A DNA stretch of 46,000 nt from Symbiodinium natans (lineage: Eukaryota > Sar > Dinophyceae > Suessiales > Symbiodiniaceae), in contig CAJNDS010002128.1 of NCBI GenBank assembly GCA_905221605.1, forward strand, positions 95,001 through 141,000. Direction: 5' to 3'. Below are positions 1-9,300 of this stretch, piece by piece. The translations under genes were made by a program, and so were the position numbers. How positions within the stretch are numbered: position 1 is the stretch's first letter; every line of letters starts with the position of its first letter. The notes under the pieces are model-generated. The model saw only the letters and a list, made by a program, of their open reading frames with translations, made no database searches and was not told where the DNA came from.

Positions 1-757
1 CGTGCTGTTGAATGGGGTCTGACAATAAGCACTTGAAAGACCAGCTGAGGATGCCCAGGATGGCCTCGTGTGTTGCATCTTTCTGTTCGAAGGCTTTAGG
101 GTAGCAGCAAACCGGAACTCGCCAATCTCTCAAGCCAAGAATGGAAAGGGTGACACACTCCAGCGATTGACTGCAGTCGCTATTAAACGGGACAGCATCG
201 ATCCAGAGTCCAAGGGCCATTGAGGGAGCTGCCAAGCCATGCTGCCTCTGCACTCGGTCAATGCATTCTGCAATATCTGGTCGACCCTGGAAAAAAGCAG
301 GTCCTTGGGTCTGCTTTAAGTCCTCCACTGTGTTGACCTTCAGCAGGGTGTGGATGACCTCGTGAGGCAGGAGGAAGACCATCTTACCCATGAAGCGCTT
401 GTTTGTCTGCTCACTGTGAAAAGGAACTTGGGCTTCATATACACTGGGCCATTTCGTGTTCCTGACTGCCTTACGAAGCAAGTCCCTGTTGATATTCTTG
501 GAGGGGGTCGTGCTGAGCTTGGCAATGTCTTGGACATGCCTCGCCCCCGCCAGCTGTGCATTTTTAGCAAGCCTGGCACTCCTCTGAGAACTCACCTCGT
601 TGGACACTGCCATCTCCAGACAATCCCTTCGAAACCTCTTGGCTTTCGGCACCTCGTTGCCCTCAGGATCAGGCTTGCCTGTCCACATTGCTGGCACGAT
701 GCTATAGATGCAAGCCAAACAAACAGCAAAGATAGACGGCAGGACAGCGAGTCCACG
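1..757 (-). CDS. Partial unrecognised protein, probably a dinoflagellate-expanded family
   Basis: The minus strand is open without a stop from 757 to the window edge, 252 codons, after a TGA at 760-758. A TATAG acceptor-like site near 700 suggests that the upstream part is intron and that the exon begins near SIVPAMWTGKP. The frame reads as ordinary coding protein: a basic stretch (PKAKRFRRD), then MVFLLPHEVIHTLLKVNTVEDL, then LGLWIDAVPFNSDCSQSLE, and a run containing LSWSFKCLL at the edge. I recall many Symbiodinium models with the same block order (LLPHEVLHSFL, then LWGDGVPCNWDRSESLE, then LAWSFKCL), but no function is known to me. It may be a host gene or cargo of the neighbouring tyrosine-recombinase element, which lies on the same strand upstream. 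The C-terminus lies outside the window. Confidence 0.55.
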
Positions 758-885
758 TCACACTGAAGATGTCGCCGAAGCCCTCGCGTACCAACAAGGG
801 TTCAATGCTAGCCAGACAGAGAGCAGCGGTCTCCGAGGCAGGGACCCAAGCGTGGGCACCGAGCACAGGAGGATGGCGAGAAAAT

Positions 886-2714
886 TCAGACAATTGAAGA
901 CCCGAAGCCTGCGGGCTCATCGGCCTCCCCGGCGAGATCAAGCGTGATCTGCTCGAAGAGAGGATCCTTAGCGCAGCCATACTTCAGACACACAGCTTCC
1001 GAGTCGATGACACCCGGGGCAAAGCAAGAAGGCTCACTGCTGGGAACCATCAAGGCCGGATGTGCCTCGTCGAAGTTTGCAAATTCCGGCTGACCCGAGG
1101 ACTCCGCAGAACATGAAAAATCAGAGCCACTTGCACGAGCGACCGGCAGAGGTTGCATAGATCCCTTCATTGCAAGACCGGAATCATCAGAGTCAGCTGC
1201 ATCAGAAAACTTTTGGGAAAACACGAGACGAGCTGCCTCTGGATCTGAGTCGCTAGAAGAGTCATCCTCCATTGTAGGTTCCAAAGGCGGGACTTCACAA
1301 TCGTGGTTCTCTGCAGGGGGCAGCGAAAGAATCGGAACATCCGGCGAAGATGGACACGCCCCACGTAGATGCGGTCTCAGCGGTCGGAAGCCCGCCAGGA
1401 CGGCCTTGATAATCTTCTCCGGACCTGAAGCGGAGCTGCCACATCGTCTCGCCCATACAACTCGCTCATCGAACGAAGAGAACCTCGGTGATGCCCTTGG
1501 AGAAGCCGGAGGGGCTCCTCAATCAAGAGCTGTTTGGAAAAGCTCAGAAAGGTCACCTTCAAAGAGTGCACCCCGATCAAGGAAAGATCTGGGCGTTTCT
1601 CTGCTGGCGTGCCCGAATAGCAGCGCAGCAGCAGACGCCGAATCAAGATCAAACCCTCATTGCGAGACAAGGGGGCCAGCAGCAGAGGAGACGACTCGTC
1701 GGGGCCGAGGTCTGCCAGCACAAAAATCCGGCTCGAACTCGGGATGAGCACACTTCGTTGCTTCAAGAGCCCGTTGGGGCAGCGCAAAAAACACCGAGCC
1801 CCAGGAGGTCGCCGAGCAGTTTTTGGAAAGAAAACCAGCAGCACGCGCTGCCCACGGCATGGACCTCCGGGTAGTTTTGGTCCGAGCAGCAGAGCCGAGC
1901 ACAGCACCCATAAAGATGTAGATTTAGATTTGGGAAGGCGAGCTCCACAAAGCGTCGCTCCATCGCGACGATGCGAAAACGCACGTCAGAAGTGCCCCAC
2001 AACGCAGGCGATGGGCTGCAGACGCCAGCACATCCAGCACTTGAACTTCGAGCCAGATAACAAATGAAAGTGGCAGGGGAGCCGATTCACGTCTAGGAAC
2101 AGTCTCAGTAGCGAGGGCATAGGCCGAAACCGCCGGAGTGTAAAGAATCTGCCGCAAAATTTCGAGCACCAATTTGTTGGCCACAAAGCGCAATGCCTTG
2201 ATCCAGCCCTGCGCTGAGCAAAGTCGACCACGAGCATGCAGCGAGAAAAAGTCCAGCAGCAGAAACTCCGGTGGTTCAAAAGGACATGTGGCCTCCGCAA
2301 ACGTCTCCCATTGGAGCCACATCCGCAAATAAGAACAAAGTGTCGATGGTGCGTTCATGCGTACCAGACGAGCAAGATGCGCATTGGCCTGAGCACTCTG
2401 CAGAAGTCCAGCAACGAGTTCGCTGTGGGATGAAGCTCTGCGTGATAGCACCAACCAAGCACTGACCTGCTCGTTCATCGCGTTAGTCAGGGCGTCCTTC
2501 ATGCTGCAGGCAGCACTCGTTGTCGAAGACGCAGATAGCCGAGGCACCGGGAAGGCTGAACCCACCAGCAGAGGAGCTGCAACCGCAACATCCAGGGAAG
2601 CCTGGCCTCCGGCGCGGCAGGCTTGTACGGCATCACTCGGGGGCGTAGCAGTGGCGCACGCAGCGGTGCTTGAGATGGCAAGCCAACCGAACCGAGACGA
2701 GGTCGAGAAGCTCT
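886..2714 (-). pseudogene. Tyrosine recombinase (DIRS/Crypton-like), frameshifted
   Basis: Three minus-strand frames join into one tyrosine recombinase. Segment 1, from after a TGA near 2715 down to 1926, holds an N-terminal helical core-binding region and box I (LRCGALLTCVFASSRWSDAL, with the catalytic Arg in SSRWSD). Segment 2, in another frame from about 1907 to 1400, holds box II: HSLK near 1568-1557 (the H-x-x-R/K pair), GHHR near 1493, then SELYGRDDV with the nucleophile Tyr codon at 1457-1455. Segment 3 returns to the first frame near 1400 and gives an acidic tail (MEDDSSSDSDPEAA) that stops at 886. A stop at 1924-1926 and two frameshifts make it non-functional. Such recombinases integrate DIRS-type retrotransposons or Cryptons through circular DNA intermediates. 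The gag remnant lies upstream; whether they formed one element is unclear. Confidence 0.7.
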
Positions 2715-2906
2715 GTCACTCCCAGAAGCCATCGGAGAAGCTGCAATAGGAGCAGAGGGTGGACGGTAAGCGCTGTTGAGCTCGCCACCGTTCCAGCGCG
2801 ATGCTTGTCGGATGGCAGGTCCCGTGCCAACAAGTGCTGCAGGATTGACGGAAAATCAAAAGAAAATCAAGCAGCACAAATGAAGCATGCGACAAGCAAG
2901 GAAAAT

Positions 2907-3768
2907 TCAAGCCCAAAAATACCTAGAGCGAAAACAGGTGCCTTCCGGGCCAACCGCCCCAAACAGCCGTGTTTCAAAAACACAAACCGACGACACCTCA
3001 TCCTGGAGGCTATCGTTCTGCCGATACATCTCATCCTCAGTTGCGGAAAACTCAGTCCTTAGTTCTGCAAGTTCACTCCTTAGCATTTCGACATGCTCGT
3101 CGTAGTTCAGGTATGACCCGAATTGGAGCAACGCTAACTGCTTATCTCCCTCAACTTCTTGGAGGTTTTGCTCCCTCAGCTGTTCACTGCGTTCAAAACT
3201 TTGTTTTGCACTTCTGTACATTTGTGCTTCGCTCTGAAAGGTGGTAGTCCCGCATCCTTAACTCCTGCATCAGCAAACCGGCGTTTCTAGCGCTATCGAG
3301 TTCGCAGTTGGCAAGTGTTGCTTCGAGGGACGCGACAACCTGTCTGTGAACGCTGTTAGCTTCTTCTTCTTCCGCATTTGCGAAGTTCTACTCAGCTGTC
3401 ACTCTCATAGCTTCCACCAAGCCTTGGTGCCTGCGTTCAGCTTCAGACTCTAGTAAGCTAACTCGTGCACGAACCTCATCTTCTGACAGGCCTATGTTGA
3501 TACCTATGTTCTGTTGGAACTGTTGCCTATGGAGATGCAAATGCGCAGCAATAGGTGGGGCAGCATCAGGGTTAGTGGGCCTAAAAGGAGTTTCTCCTGC
3601 ACCACTGAAAACATTGATCCCAGGGCCACCAAGATTGGCTAACCCTTGGCTTCCCAAGTTTGAGAGCTGCTCTCCTTCTGCTGGCAGAGATGCCATCTCG
3701 TCTTCCCAGTCGCTGGAGGCGACCACGGATGTCGCAACTTCAGTTGGTACCAGTTCGGAGGAACTCAT
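2907..3768 (-). pseudogene. Degenerate coiled-coil gag N-terminus (copia-like)
   Basis: On the minus strand an ATG at 3768 starts MSSSELVPTEVATSV and runs 126 codons to a TAG at 3388-3390. The same frame stays open after that stop (Glu-rich stretch, then SLEATLANCELDSARNAG). It shifts by one base near 3240 into FQSEAQMYRSAKQSFERSEQL, which continues to a stop at 2907. Composition and order match the gag start at 10078 of the plus-strand copia element: a MSS- start, a Pro/Ser-rich head, then a long heptad-like coiled coil rich in Glu, Gln and Leu. The element is cut off after the coiled coil; no zinc finger or protease follows. It is a dead copy of a related but different family, since similarity to 10078 is in pattern rather than exact sequence. 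Confidence 0.55.
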
Positions 3769-3990
3769 GCACTGATTGCACGCAAACCCAAGGAAACCAG
3801 CTCTACGGCTGATAACCTATAGATTCAGGTTCGACCACACCAAACAGAGTATAGTACCGTTAAGCCATGAGAACTGAGCGCACTATTTTCTCAGAGGGCT
3901 TTGAGCGTAACAGCAACAGGTAACACACATCGGTATGCACAACATGGAAAACGAGTACGTTATCCGAAGATACACAATAAAGCATCCCTC
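3769..3990. other. Non-coding stretch between gag remnant and telomeric repeat
   Basis: This is the 5' side of the minus-strand gag start. I see no LTR, ORF or promoter motif in it. It passes without a sharp edge into CCCTAAA-like sequence near 3990. Confidence 0.4.
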
Positions 3991-4930
3991 AACCCCAAAC
4001 CCTAAAAAACACTGAACCCCAAACCCTAAAAAAAAAACCTAAGCCTAAGCCCTAAAAAACCTAATCCCTAAACCCGAAAGAAACCTTAATCCCTGAAACG
4101 CACCCTAATCCCGAAACGTCCTAAACCCAAAAATCCCTAAACCCTGAAACCCTAAACCCTCAAAACCCTGAACCCTAAACCCTAAATCCTAAAACAAAAC
4201 CCTAAAGAACCCTAAACCCTAAAGCCCCTAAACCCTAGAAGCCCTAAGCCCTACACCCCTAAAACCCCGCAACTTCAAACGCCGAAAACCCTAAACTCTA
4301 AAAAACCCTAAGCCCTAAACCCGAATAAAACCAAACCGAAAAAAAAAACCTAAACCCTAAAAAACCCAAAACATAGGCATGTTCTTTCAAATCCATCACG
4401 CGAGCATTGTATTTGCAAATGGGGGGTGGCTGCGCGCCCCCCCCAACCCCCCCGCGTTCTCACGCGAGTGTTGTCTTCGCAAACGGGAGGGAGGATTAAA
4501 ATCCCCAAACTCCAAACCCAAAAAAACCCTAAACCCTAAAACCCCTAAGCCCTAATAACCTCTAAACCTGCAAACCCCGAAACCCTAAACCCTAAACCTT
4601 AAAACCCCCAAAAGCCTAAACAAACCCAAAAACCCTTACAACCCCCAAACTCTAAACCCCAAAAACCCGACAAGAACACTGCAAAAACCCTAAAACCCCA
4701 AAAACCCCCAAAGCAAAACACCCCCCTACAGCCAAAAAAAATCATAAACCCGAAAAACCCTCTAAACCAAAACCCAAAGCCCTAAACCTTAACAGCCAAA
4801 AAAGACCTCTTAAAAACCAAAAAACCCGAACAGTCCCAACACCTTGAAACCCCGAAACCCAAACCCTCAAGAAAAAACCAAAACTACACCCCAAAAACGA
4901 ACCCTAAACCCAAAAAAAAACTTCCAAACT
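3991..4930. repeat. Interstitial degenerate telomeric repeat (CCCTAAA)n
   Basis: About 0.9 kb is built from CCCTAAA heptamers and close variants (AACCCTAAACCCTAAA, CCCTAAAAAACC, CCCCAAAACC), all with the C-rich strand on plus. This is the Arabidopsis-type telomere unit, which dinoflagellates are reported to use. The copies are strongly diverged and spaced by A- or C-runs, so this is an old internal or subtelomeric tract rather than an active end. A non-telomeric insert interrupts it at about 4371-4497. No coding capacity. Confidence 0.85.
4371..4497. repeat. Non-telomeric insert with a duplicated short motif inside the telomeric tract
   Basis: The insert contains two imperfect copies of a motif, at 4396-4422 and 4460-4487, each with CACGCGAG, a TTGT core and TTGCAAAT/TCGCAAAC before a G-run. 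A C-rich run (CCCCCCCCAACCCCCCC) lies between them. Similar sequence recurs near 42783-42970, so it looks like a dispersed repeat. Confidence 0.5.
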
Positions 4931-5001
4931 TTAGAGATAAGACTTTAGACTTTAGATTTTCTTTGGCCTTCGAGAATTCTTTCTTAAGGCCCCTTCAAGG
5001 T

Positions 5002-5193
5002 TTAACCAATCTCGTCAAACGAAAAAACATCAACATCCACAGTGGCTGGTTTCTCATCGTGCCACAGACTAGAGAACGAAAAGCCAGCATCCTTACAAGC
5101 GCACCGGACAGTTAAACCTCTTCTTACGAAATCCCGCTTTGCAAGGCCTGCCGTGAACACTCCTTTGCAATTTTTAAGAATGTTTATTCCCAA
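5002..5193 (-). CDS. Small unrecognised ORF, possible exon
   Basis: The minus strand encodes 63 residues starting MGINILKNCKGVF and ending FSFDEIG at a stop. It has a balanced composition with several Cys (RCACKD) and no low complexity. It begins at the first base of the 523-bp tandem repeat and could be a real 3' exon or chance. No domain recognised. Confidence 0.2.
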   Translation of the reverse strand: MGINILKNCKGVFTAGLAKRDFVRRGLTVRCACKDAGFSFSSLWHDEKPATVDVDVFSFDEIG

Positions 5194-6469
5194 ATCAAAC
5201 TTACGACGCGCGATCCTCTTGTTTCACAGAGAAAACAATCAAGAACGTGTAACGTGGAAGTTGCTCAGATTCCCATCAATCTCATGCCTGCTTAATAACA
5301 CTGCACCAAAAACACAGAGCATGCCTCATGTTCGCTCCAACCCTTGTGCAACTGTCTCACTCACCTCCTTTTTTTCTTGAACGCGGGGAGATCTGTAACT
5401 GTCTTCGGCCTCGAGCCCGAACGGACGGGCTAGGCCAGTTATCTCGAAGGAAAGATGGGCATCAGCTTAGGATGACCCAAGGCAGAATATGGGTGGTGTG
5501 GGTGGGACAAGAAAATTTGCCCCTGTGAGTTCACTGCGCAAAATGGAGCCGAGGTTTGCCAACATGCATGCATTCCAACATTCCAAGATGCAAACAAAGA
5601 TCCTTACAGTTTAGCACATGGTAAAACGCAACGTCGACGGCTGCCCAACAAACGCAGCCTTAAGTTTTTGGGGAATAAGGCCCTATCAACACGTTGACCG
5701 GTAACCTTATTCACAAATCAAACTTACGACGCGCGATCCTCTTGTTTCACGGAGAAAACAATCAAGAACGTGTAACGTGGAAGTTGCTCAGATTCCCATC
5801 AATCTCATGCCTGCTTAATAACACTGCACCAAAAACACAGAGCATGCCTCATGTTCGCTCCAACCCTTGTGCAACTGTCTCACTCACCTCCTTTTTTTCT
5901 TGAACGCGGGGAGATCTGTAACTGTCTTCGGCCTCGAGCCCGAACGGACGGGCTAGGCCAGTTATCTCGAAGGAAAGATGGGCATCAGCTTAGGATGACC
6001 CAAGGCAGAATATGGGTGGTGTGGGTGGGACAAGAAAATTTGCCCCTGTGAGTTCACTGCGCAAAATGGAGCCGAGGTTTGCCAACATGCATGCATTCCA
6101 ACATTCCAAGATGCAAACAAAGATCCTTACAGTTTAGCACATGGTAAAACGCAACGTCGACGGCTGCCCAACAAACGCAGCCTTAAGTTTTTGGGGAATA
6201 AGGCCCTATCAACACGTTGACTGGTAACCTTATTCACAAATCAAACTTACGACGCGCGATCCTCTTGTTTCACGGAGAAAACAATCAAGAACGTGTATCC
6301 CAAATGTAGAAGTTGCTCAGATTCCCATCAATCTCATGCCTGCTTAATAACATTGCACCAAAAACACAGAGCATGCCTCATGTTCGCTCCAACCCTTGTG
6401 CAACTGTCTCACTCACCTCCTTTTTTCTTGAACGCGGGGAGATCTGTAACTGTCTTCGGCCTCGAGCCC
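5184..6469. repeat. 523-bp tandem repeat, about 2.4 copies
   Basis: Direct comparison of CAAATCAAACTTACGACGCG at 5191, 5714 and 6237 gives an exact 523-bp period. Copies 1 and 2 are almost identical over their full length (for example CACAGAG versus CACGGAG). Copy 3 stops near 6469, at CCTCGAGCCC, where the DIRS-type RNase H remnant begins, and has a small local change (TGTATCCCAAATGTAG for TGTAACGTGG). Each unit holds a short plus-strand ORF (66 codons at 5328 and 5851) that is probably fortuitous. The near-identity implies recent tandem duplication. Confidence 0.9.
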
Positions 6470-6474
6470 TCCCC

Positions 6475-7660
6475 CTATTTTTCGAGAAGAAGACAGTGGA
6501 GCTTCTCACGTGCCTTCTGGGATCTCTGGCTTACCTTGAGGCACGACGCAGGCTCATCTCTCGAAGGTGCGTCCGCCACGTTGCTTGGTGAAGGTACTCG
6601 AGCGTACCAAGCAAGAACAAAGTGAGCTTCCTCAAGTGAGCAAATCCGAGCTACGATGCCATTCAGCCTCAAGCTTGGCGACCGCCCTCTTATGATTGAT
6701 AGCCGAGCCCCTTCCTTGTCCACAAAGGCCACGAGGTGCCGTCGTGACAACCTTTCTTTCCATAGGTCAATAGCCATGAGTACCGGAAATGCTTCCATCT
6801 GTGATGATTTGCTCCTTGTCCTCACTGGTGGCCCTGACGCACTCCTCACCATCCATTGGGAGGCAAACCACTCGATGACCTCGCCCCTGGATGTCAGCAG
6901 CACTGCTCCAATGCCCCCAGTTTTTGACTCCACATCAAAACACGCATCCGTGAACAAGAACACGTGTCAGCTGTATGGATGTCCGCCTCCCTGGGTGCCT
7001 CGTGCTGCAGGGCGTCGATGAAGGCCAGAATTCATCTTTGCATTCGTCCTCCAAAGCTCCATCGACCTACTCCCTCTGTCTCCCCTTGCTCAGTCTCCCT
7101 TTTTCAAGCACAGCACGAAGCGACGAGACAAGCTCCAAGGTTCGTTTCTCTGTGTTTGAGACCCCAAGTGTGTTTGAGACAGACCTAGCAGCACGTCAAG
7201 CACCGCCAGCGACTGGCCCATGGAAGAAGCCTTGGGTCCTTCCTTGTCATACGTCCAGCCCAGCAGATCCAGCAAGCACGAGAAGGTTTGTTCTGCGCTC
7301 CGAGCTTGTGTCTTGCAGCTCACCACATCGTCGTCGAAGTAGCAGAAGTTGACAACCCAGAAGCCGACTAGCGCCAACCACTGGCTCTGGCACATCTTAC
7401 AAATGCAATCACGCTGGCACAAGCCCCAAGGGCATTGACAGTTGCTGGAAATTTCTGCACACCCTTTGTCTGGGTTGAAAATGGCTATCCGGGCCCAGCG
7501 TGGCGCCGCATCGGACAGAGAAAGCTGACGATAAGCGCTTTTGAGATCAAAAGGAGCGGACGTGAAGTCCCAGGCTCTGGACTGCAGCTTCAGACTTTTG
7601 CATTAGATGCTGGGCAACGAGGGCATCGGAACCAATCACCTTTGCCTCAACAGTTAAAGC
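6475..7660 (-). pseudogene. DIRS-type reverse transcriptase-RNase H fragment
   Basis: Reading the minus strand from high to low coordinates: a linker TVEAKVIGSDAL (frameshifted), RT motif A FDLKSAYRQLSLSDAAPRW at about 7551-7495, and the catalytic box CYFDDD at about 7345-7330 followed by LLGWTYDKEGPKAS. After a stop at 7090 and another near 6967, both in the same frame, comes an RNase H domain at 6963-6475. It holds FTDACFDVESKTGGIGAVL, then QMEAFPVLMAIDLW, then FVDKEGARLSIIRG, and ends NVADAPSR. The acidic residues D, E, D, D expected of RNase H are all there; the usual DN pair is DK. This RT-RH pattern ending in an A-D-x-P-S-R motif is the one I associate with DIRS-like elements of dinoflagellates. 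Stops and a frameshift make it a relic. Confidence 0.75.
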
Positions 7661-8640
7661 GTCATTTACCGGTAATTGGCTTTTGCTGCAGTTGTTAATG
7701 CATACAGTGTCACTTTGCTGCCTTGTTGAAGGAAACCTGCGGAAAACTTAACCATCTGCAGATCCACACTTCTGTCTGGCGGGCTCGAAAGCCTGTTGAA
7801 ATGGCGTTTCAACAGGTTTCCATTGTATTTATCAACTTAAAACCTGCAATTAAGCACTGCACCACTGCCACATCTTTGTAACCACAGGCTTCTGACATTG
7901 AACTTCAAGCCATCACTTGGGAGTCCAAAGCGCGGAAGAATGCATAGAGTGGATTTTACGGCTACAAGCCAAAGTCGGACCTTAAGCTCTTGAAGCATGG
8001 TCTCAAACCAAGAATCACGTTAGCGCTGGCACGTGCATGTCATGCATGAACAACACACACTTCAAAGGAATTTATAACTTTCGGAGGAACTCAAACCTGA
8101 GCACTATTACGATCTGCTAAAGTCAATCCCAACGATTGCGCTGATGCTCAATGCGCCTGACGTTCACCGCGGAAAGCTTGCGCACAGCCGAGAGTCACTG
8201 TCGGCACGTAATTGTGCCACCAACACGGTCTGACTTTCAAAAAACAAGCCTTGTAAGAATGGCAATCTTACCAGCCGTTACAATCTCTTCGAAGACGACT
8301 TGCCCGATTTACAAACGTATGCTTGAGAACGCAGAAGTTGAAGCCATGCAAGTTGCCATGTAAACTCACTTAGAGCGGAGAATGGGCAGCATGTCCACCT
8401 GCCGTGCTGGTGCGACCGCTCCTGAGGTTAGTCTCCGCTTAAGATCTGTCGTGTTTGGACACTTTTGCTGTGGCATTGGCGTGCCTACCAATCATGCTGA
8501 CAGTTGTTCGCACTGAGCTTTGCAGGTGGGTGTCGGTGCTGGAGAGCTGCAGACAAAGAAAACAAGCTGCACAGTGCTATGGCCAAGCATAGAAAGGGCC
8601 CTAGAGGGCAAGTGCTTGCTTTTCACGCGATGGTGCCCTG
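7661..8640. other. Non-coding stretch, no gene recognised
   Basis: About 1 kb holds only small ORFs. The longest (8151-8363 plus, 70 codons) has no recognisable domain. One clear structure is the hairpin at 7791-7817. The left part probably includes decayed upstream RT sequence of the minus-strand DIRS relic. Confidence 0.5.
7791..7817. repeat. Perfect 10-bp hairpin
   Basis: CCTGTTGAAA (7792-7801) and TTTCAACAGG (7807-7816) are exact reverse complements around the 5-nt loop TGGCG, and the pairing extends slightly outward. No T-run follows on either strand, and the function is unknown. Confidence 0.6.
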
Positions 8641-8856
8641 AAGGTAGGCTCTCTTGTGCTCTGCTACGTGGATGACATCCTGATTCTCTGATGGTGAGTC
8701 CATCGAAAAGGCATTATTTCCGCAATTCAGCATCGTGTGCCATGAAGATCAGAGGAAGAGTGCTTCAAGACATGAGTGGGGGAGCTTCTATCACCTTCAT
8801 CGGCCGTACCATTCGAAGGTGGCCAAATGGCAAGTCGATTGAGGGCTTGTGTTTCT
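8641..8856 (+). pseudogene. Ty1/copia reverse transcriptase remnant (YVDD box)
   Basis: The plus strand reads GSLVLCYVDDILIL at 8647-8688, which carries the YVDD catalytic box of copia reverse transcriptases, and then hits TGA. In a second frame, 8781-8846 reads GASITFIGRTIRRWPNGKSIE, the segment that follows the YVDD box in dinoflagellate copia polymerases as I recall them. The frameshift and stops show decay. It sits 160 bp upstream of the complete copia insertion and belongs to a different, older copy. Confidence 0.6.
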
Positions 8857-9007
8857 AACGCGGCTGTTTGGGGTCTGTAGCTCGGAAGACATGCTTCAAT
8901 GTTTTTCTGCGAACTGATTTCCGAGTTTTCCTTGCTGAATCGTTTTCCCACTTTAGGAAACGAAATTTTGCAAGCTCGGCATTTCGCTTTCTTTTGAAGC
9001 TGTCAGC

Positions 9008-9015
9008 TGTTCAAG
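9008..9015. repeat. Target-site repeat, left copy (TGTTCAAG)
   Basis: The octamer TGTTCAAG abuts the left LTR and recurs at 14644-14651 directly after the right LTR. The real duplication is probably 5 bp inside this octamer. The last G may belong to the LTR, so the border is uncertain by one or two bases. Confidence 0.7.
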
Positions 9016-9239
9016 TTGAAGGATCACGAGCTTCCTTCCTGTAAAGTGATGTATGTATAGTCATGTTATGCAGATCAGGATGGCTTACCTTCTGACCTTT
9101 GGCTCAAGATGAAAAAGGGCCGCTCTGAGAGCGGGTTGTACGTCGGGTCGAGGGCTGTGTTGATCTCCAACCCTTTGTGGTTCTCCCTCTTGTTGCCTTG
9201 TTCCCTCAGCTCAGACATCAGAGTTTTGAGTCTTGCAAC
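9015..9239 (+). repeat. 5' LTR of copia-type element (225 bp)
   Basis: The 225-bp sequence begins GTTGAA and ends CTTGCAAC; in the other two copies the ends are the inverted pair GTTGAA and TTCAAC. Copies lie at 14419-14643 (7 differences) and 45087-45311 (6 differences). Inside are TTTGGCTCAAG (9098-9108), the 3' end of the dinoflagellate spliced leader, a CCGCTCT-G-AGAGCGG palindrome, and an ATG at 9109 that opens a 61-codon frame crossing into the leader. Confidence 0.9.
9098..9108 (+). promoter_or_regulatory. Spliced-leader relic in 5' LTR
   Basis: TTTGGCTCAAG equals the last 11 nt of the conserved 22-nt dinoflagellate spliced leader, which ends GGCTCAAG. It is followed at once by ATG. 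Identical copies lie in the LTRs at 14502-14512 and 45170-45180. In dinoflagellate genomes such 3'-truncated leaders mark sequence that was once trans-spliced RNA and then reverse transcribed. Confidence 0.65.
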
Positions 9240-9294
9240 CGGTCACCAGGTCCGTATTGCTTTCATAGCTAAGACCCTGAGTGTAGCTGCCTGA
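9109..9294 (+). CDS. 61-codon ORF spanning LTR and leader
   Basis: ATG lies immediately after the spliced-leader relic. The frame reads MKKGRSESGLYVGSRAV, then a hydrophobic middle (PLWFSLLLPCSL), and ends TLSVAA before TGA at 9292-9294. The copy at 45181-45366 has the same length with four substitutions and no break; the third LTR (14513) lacks the leader half and so diverges. It could be a short upstream ORF on the element RNA. No known family. Confidence 0.35.
   Translation: MKKGRSESGLYVGSRAVLISNPLWFSLLLPCSLSSDIRVLSLATGHQVRIAFIAKTLSVAA
9240..9250 (+). promoter_or_regulatory. Primer-binding site (degraded)
   Basis: The sequence directly after the LTR is CGGTCACCAGG. The same spot in the second copy reads TGGTTATCAGG (45312-45322), close to the TGGTATCAGAG found in copia elements that prime from initiator methionine tRNA. 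Confidence 0.5.
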
Positions 9295-9300
9295 GAATGG

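Noticed and set aside
350-766. Plus-strand ORF of 138 codons (MDDLVRQEEDHLTHEALVCL)
   Set aside because: Antisense shadow of the minus-strand 252-codon frame, which has better composition and recognised block order.
1406-2067. Plus-strand ORFs at 1406, 1488 and 1660
   Set aside because: Antisense to the tyrosine recombinase, whose catalytic residues are read on minus.
3826-3842. GGTTCGACCAC as a tRNA B box
   Set aside because: No box A upstream at tRNA distance and no cloverleaf.
7435-7698. Plus-strand 87-codon ORF
   Set aside because: Antisense to RT motif A (FDLKSAYRQL) on minus.
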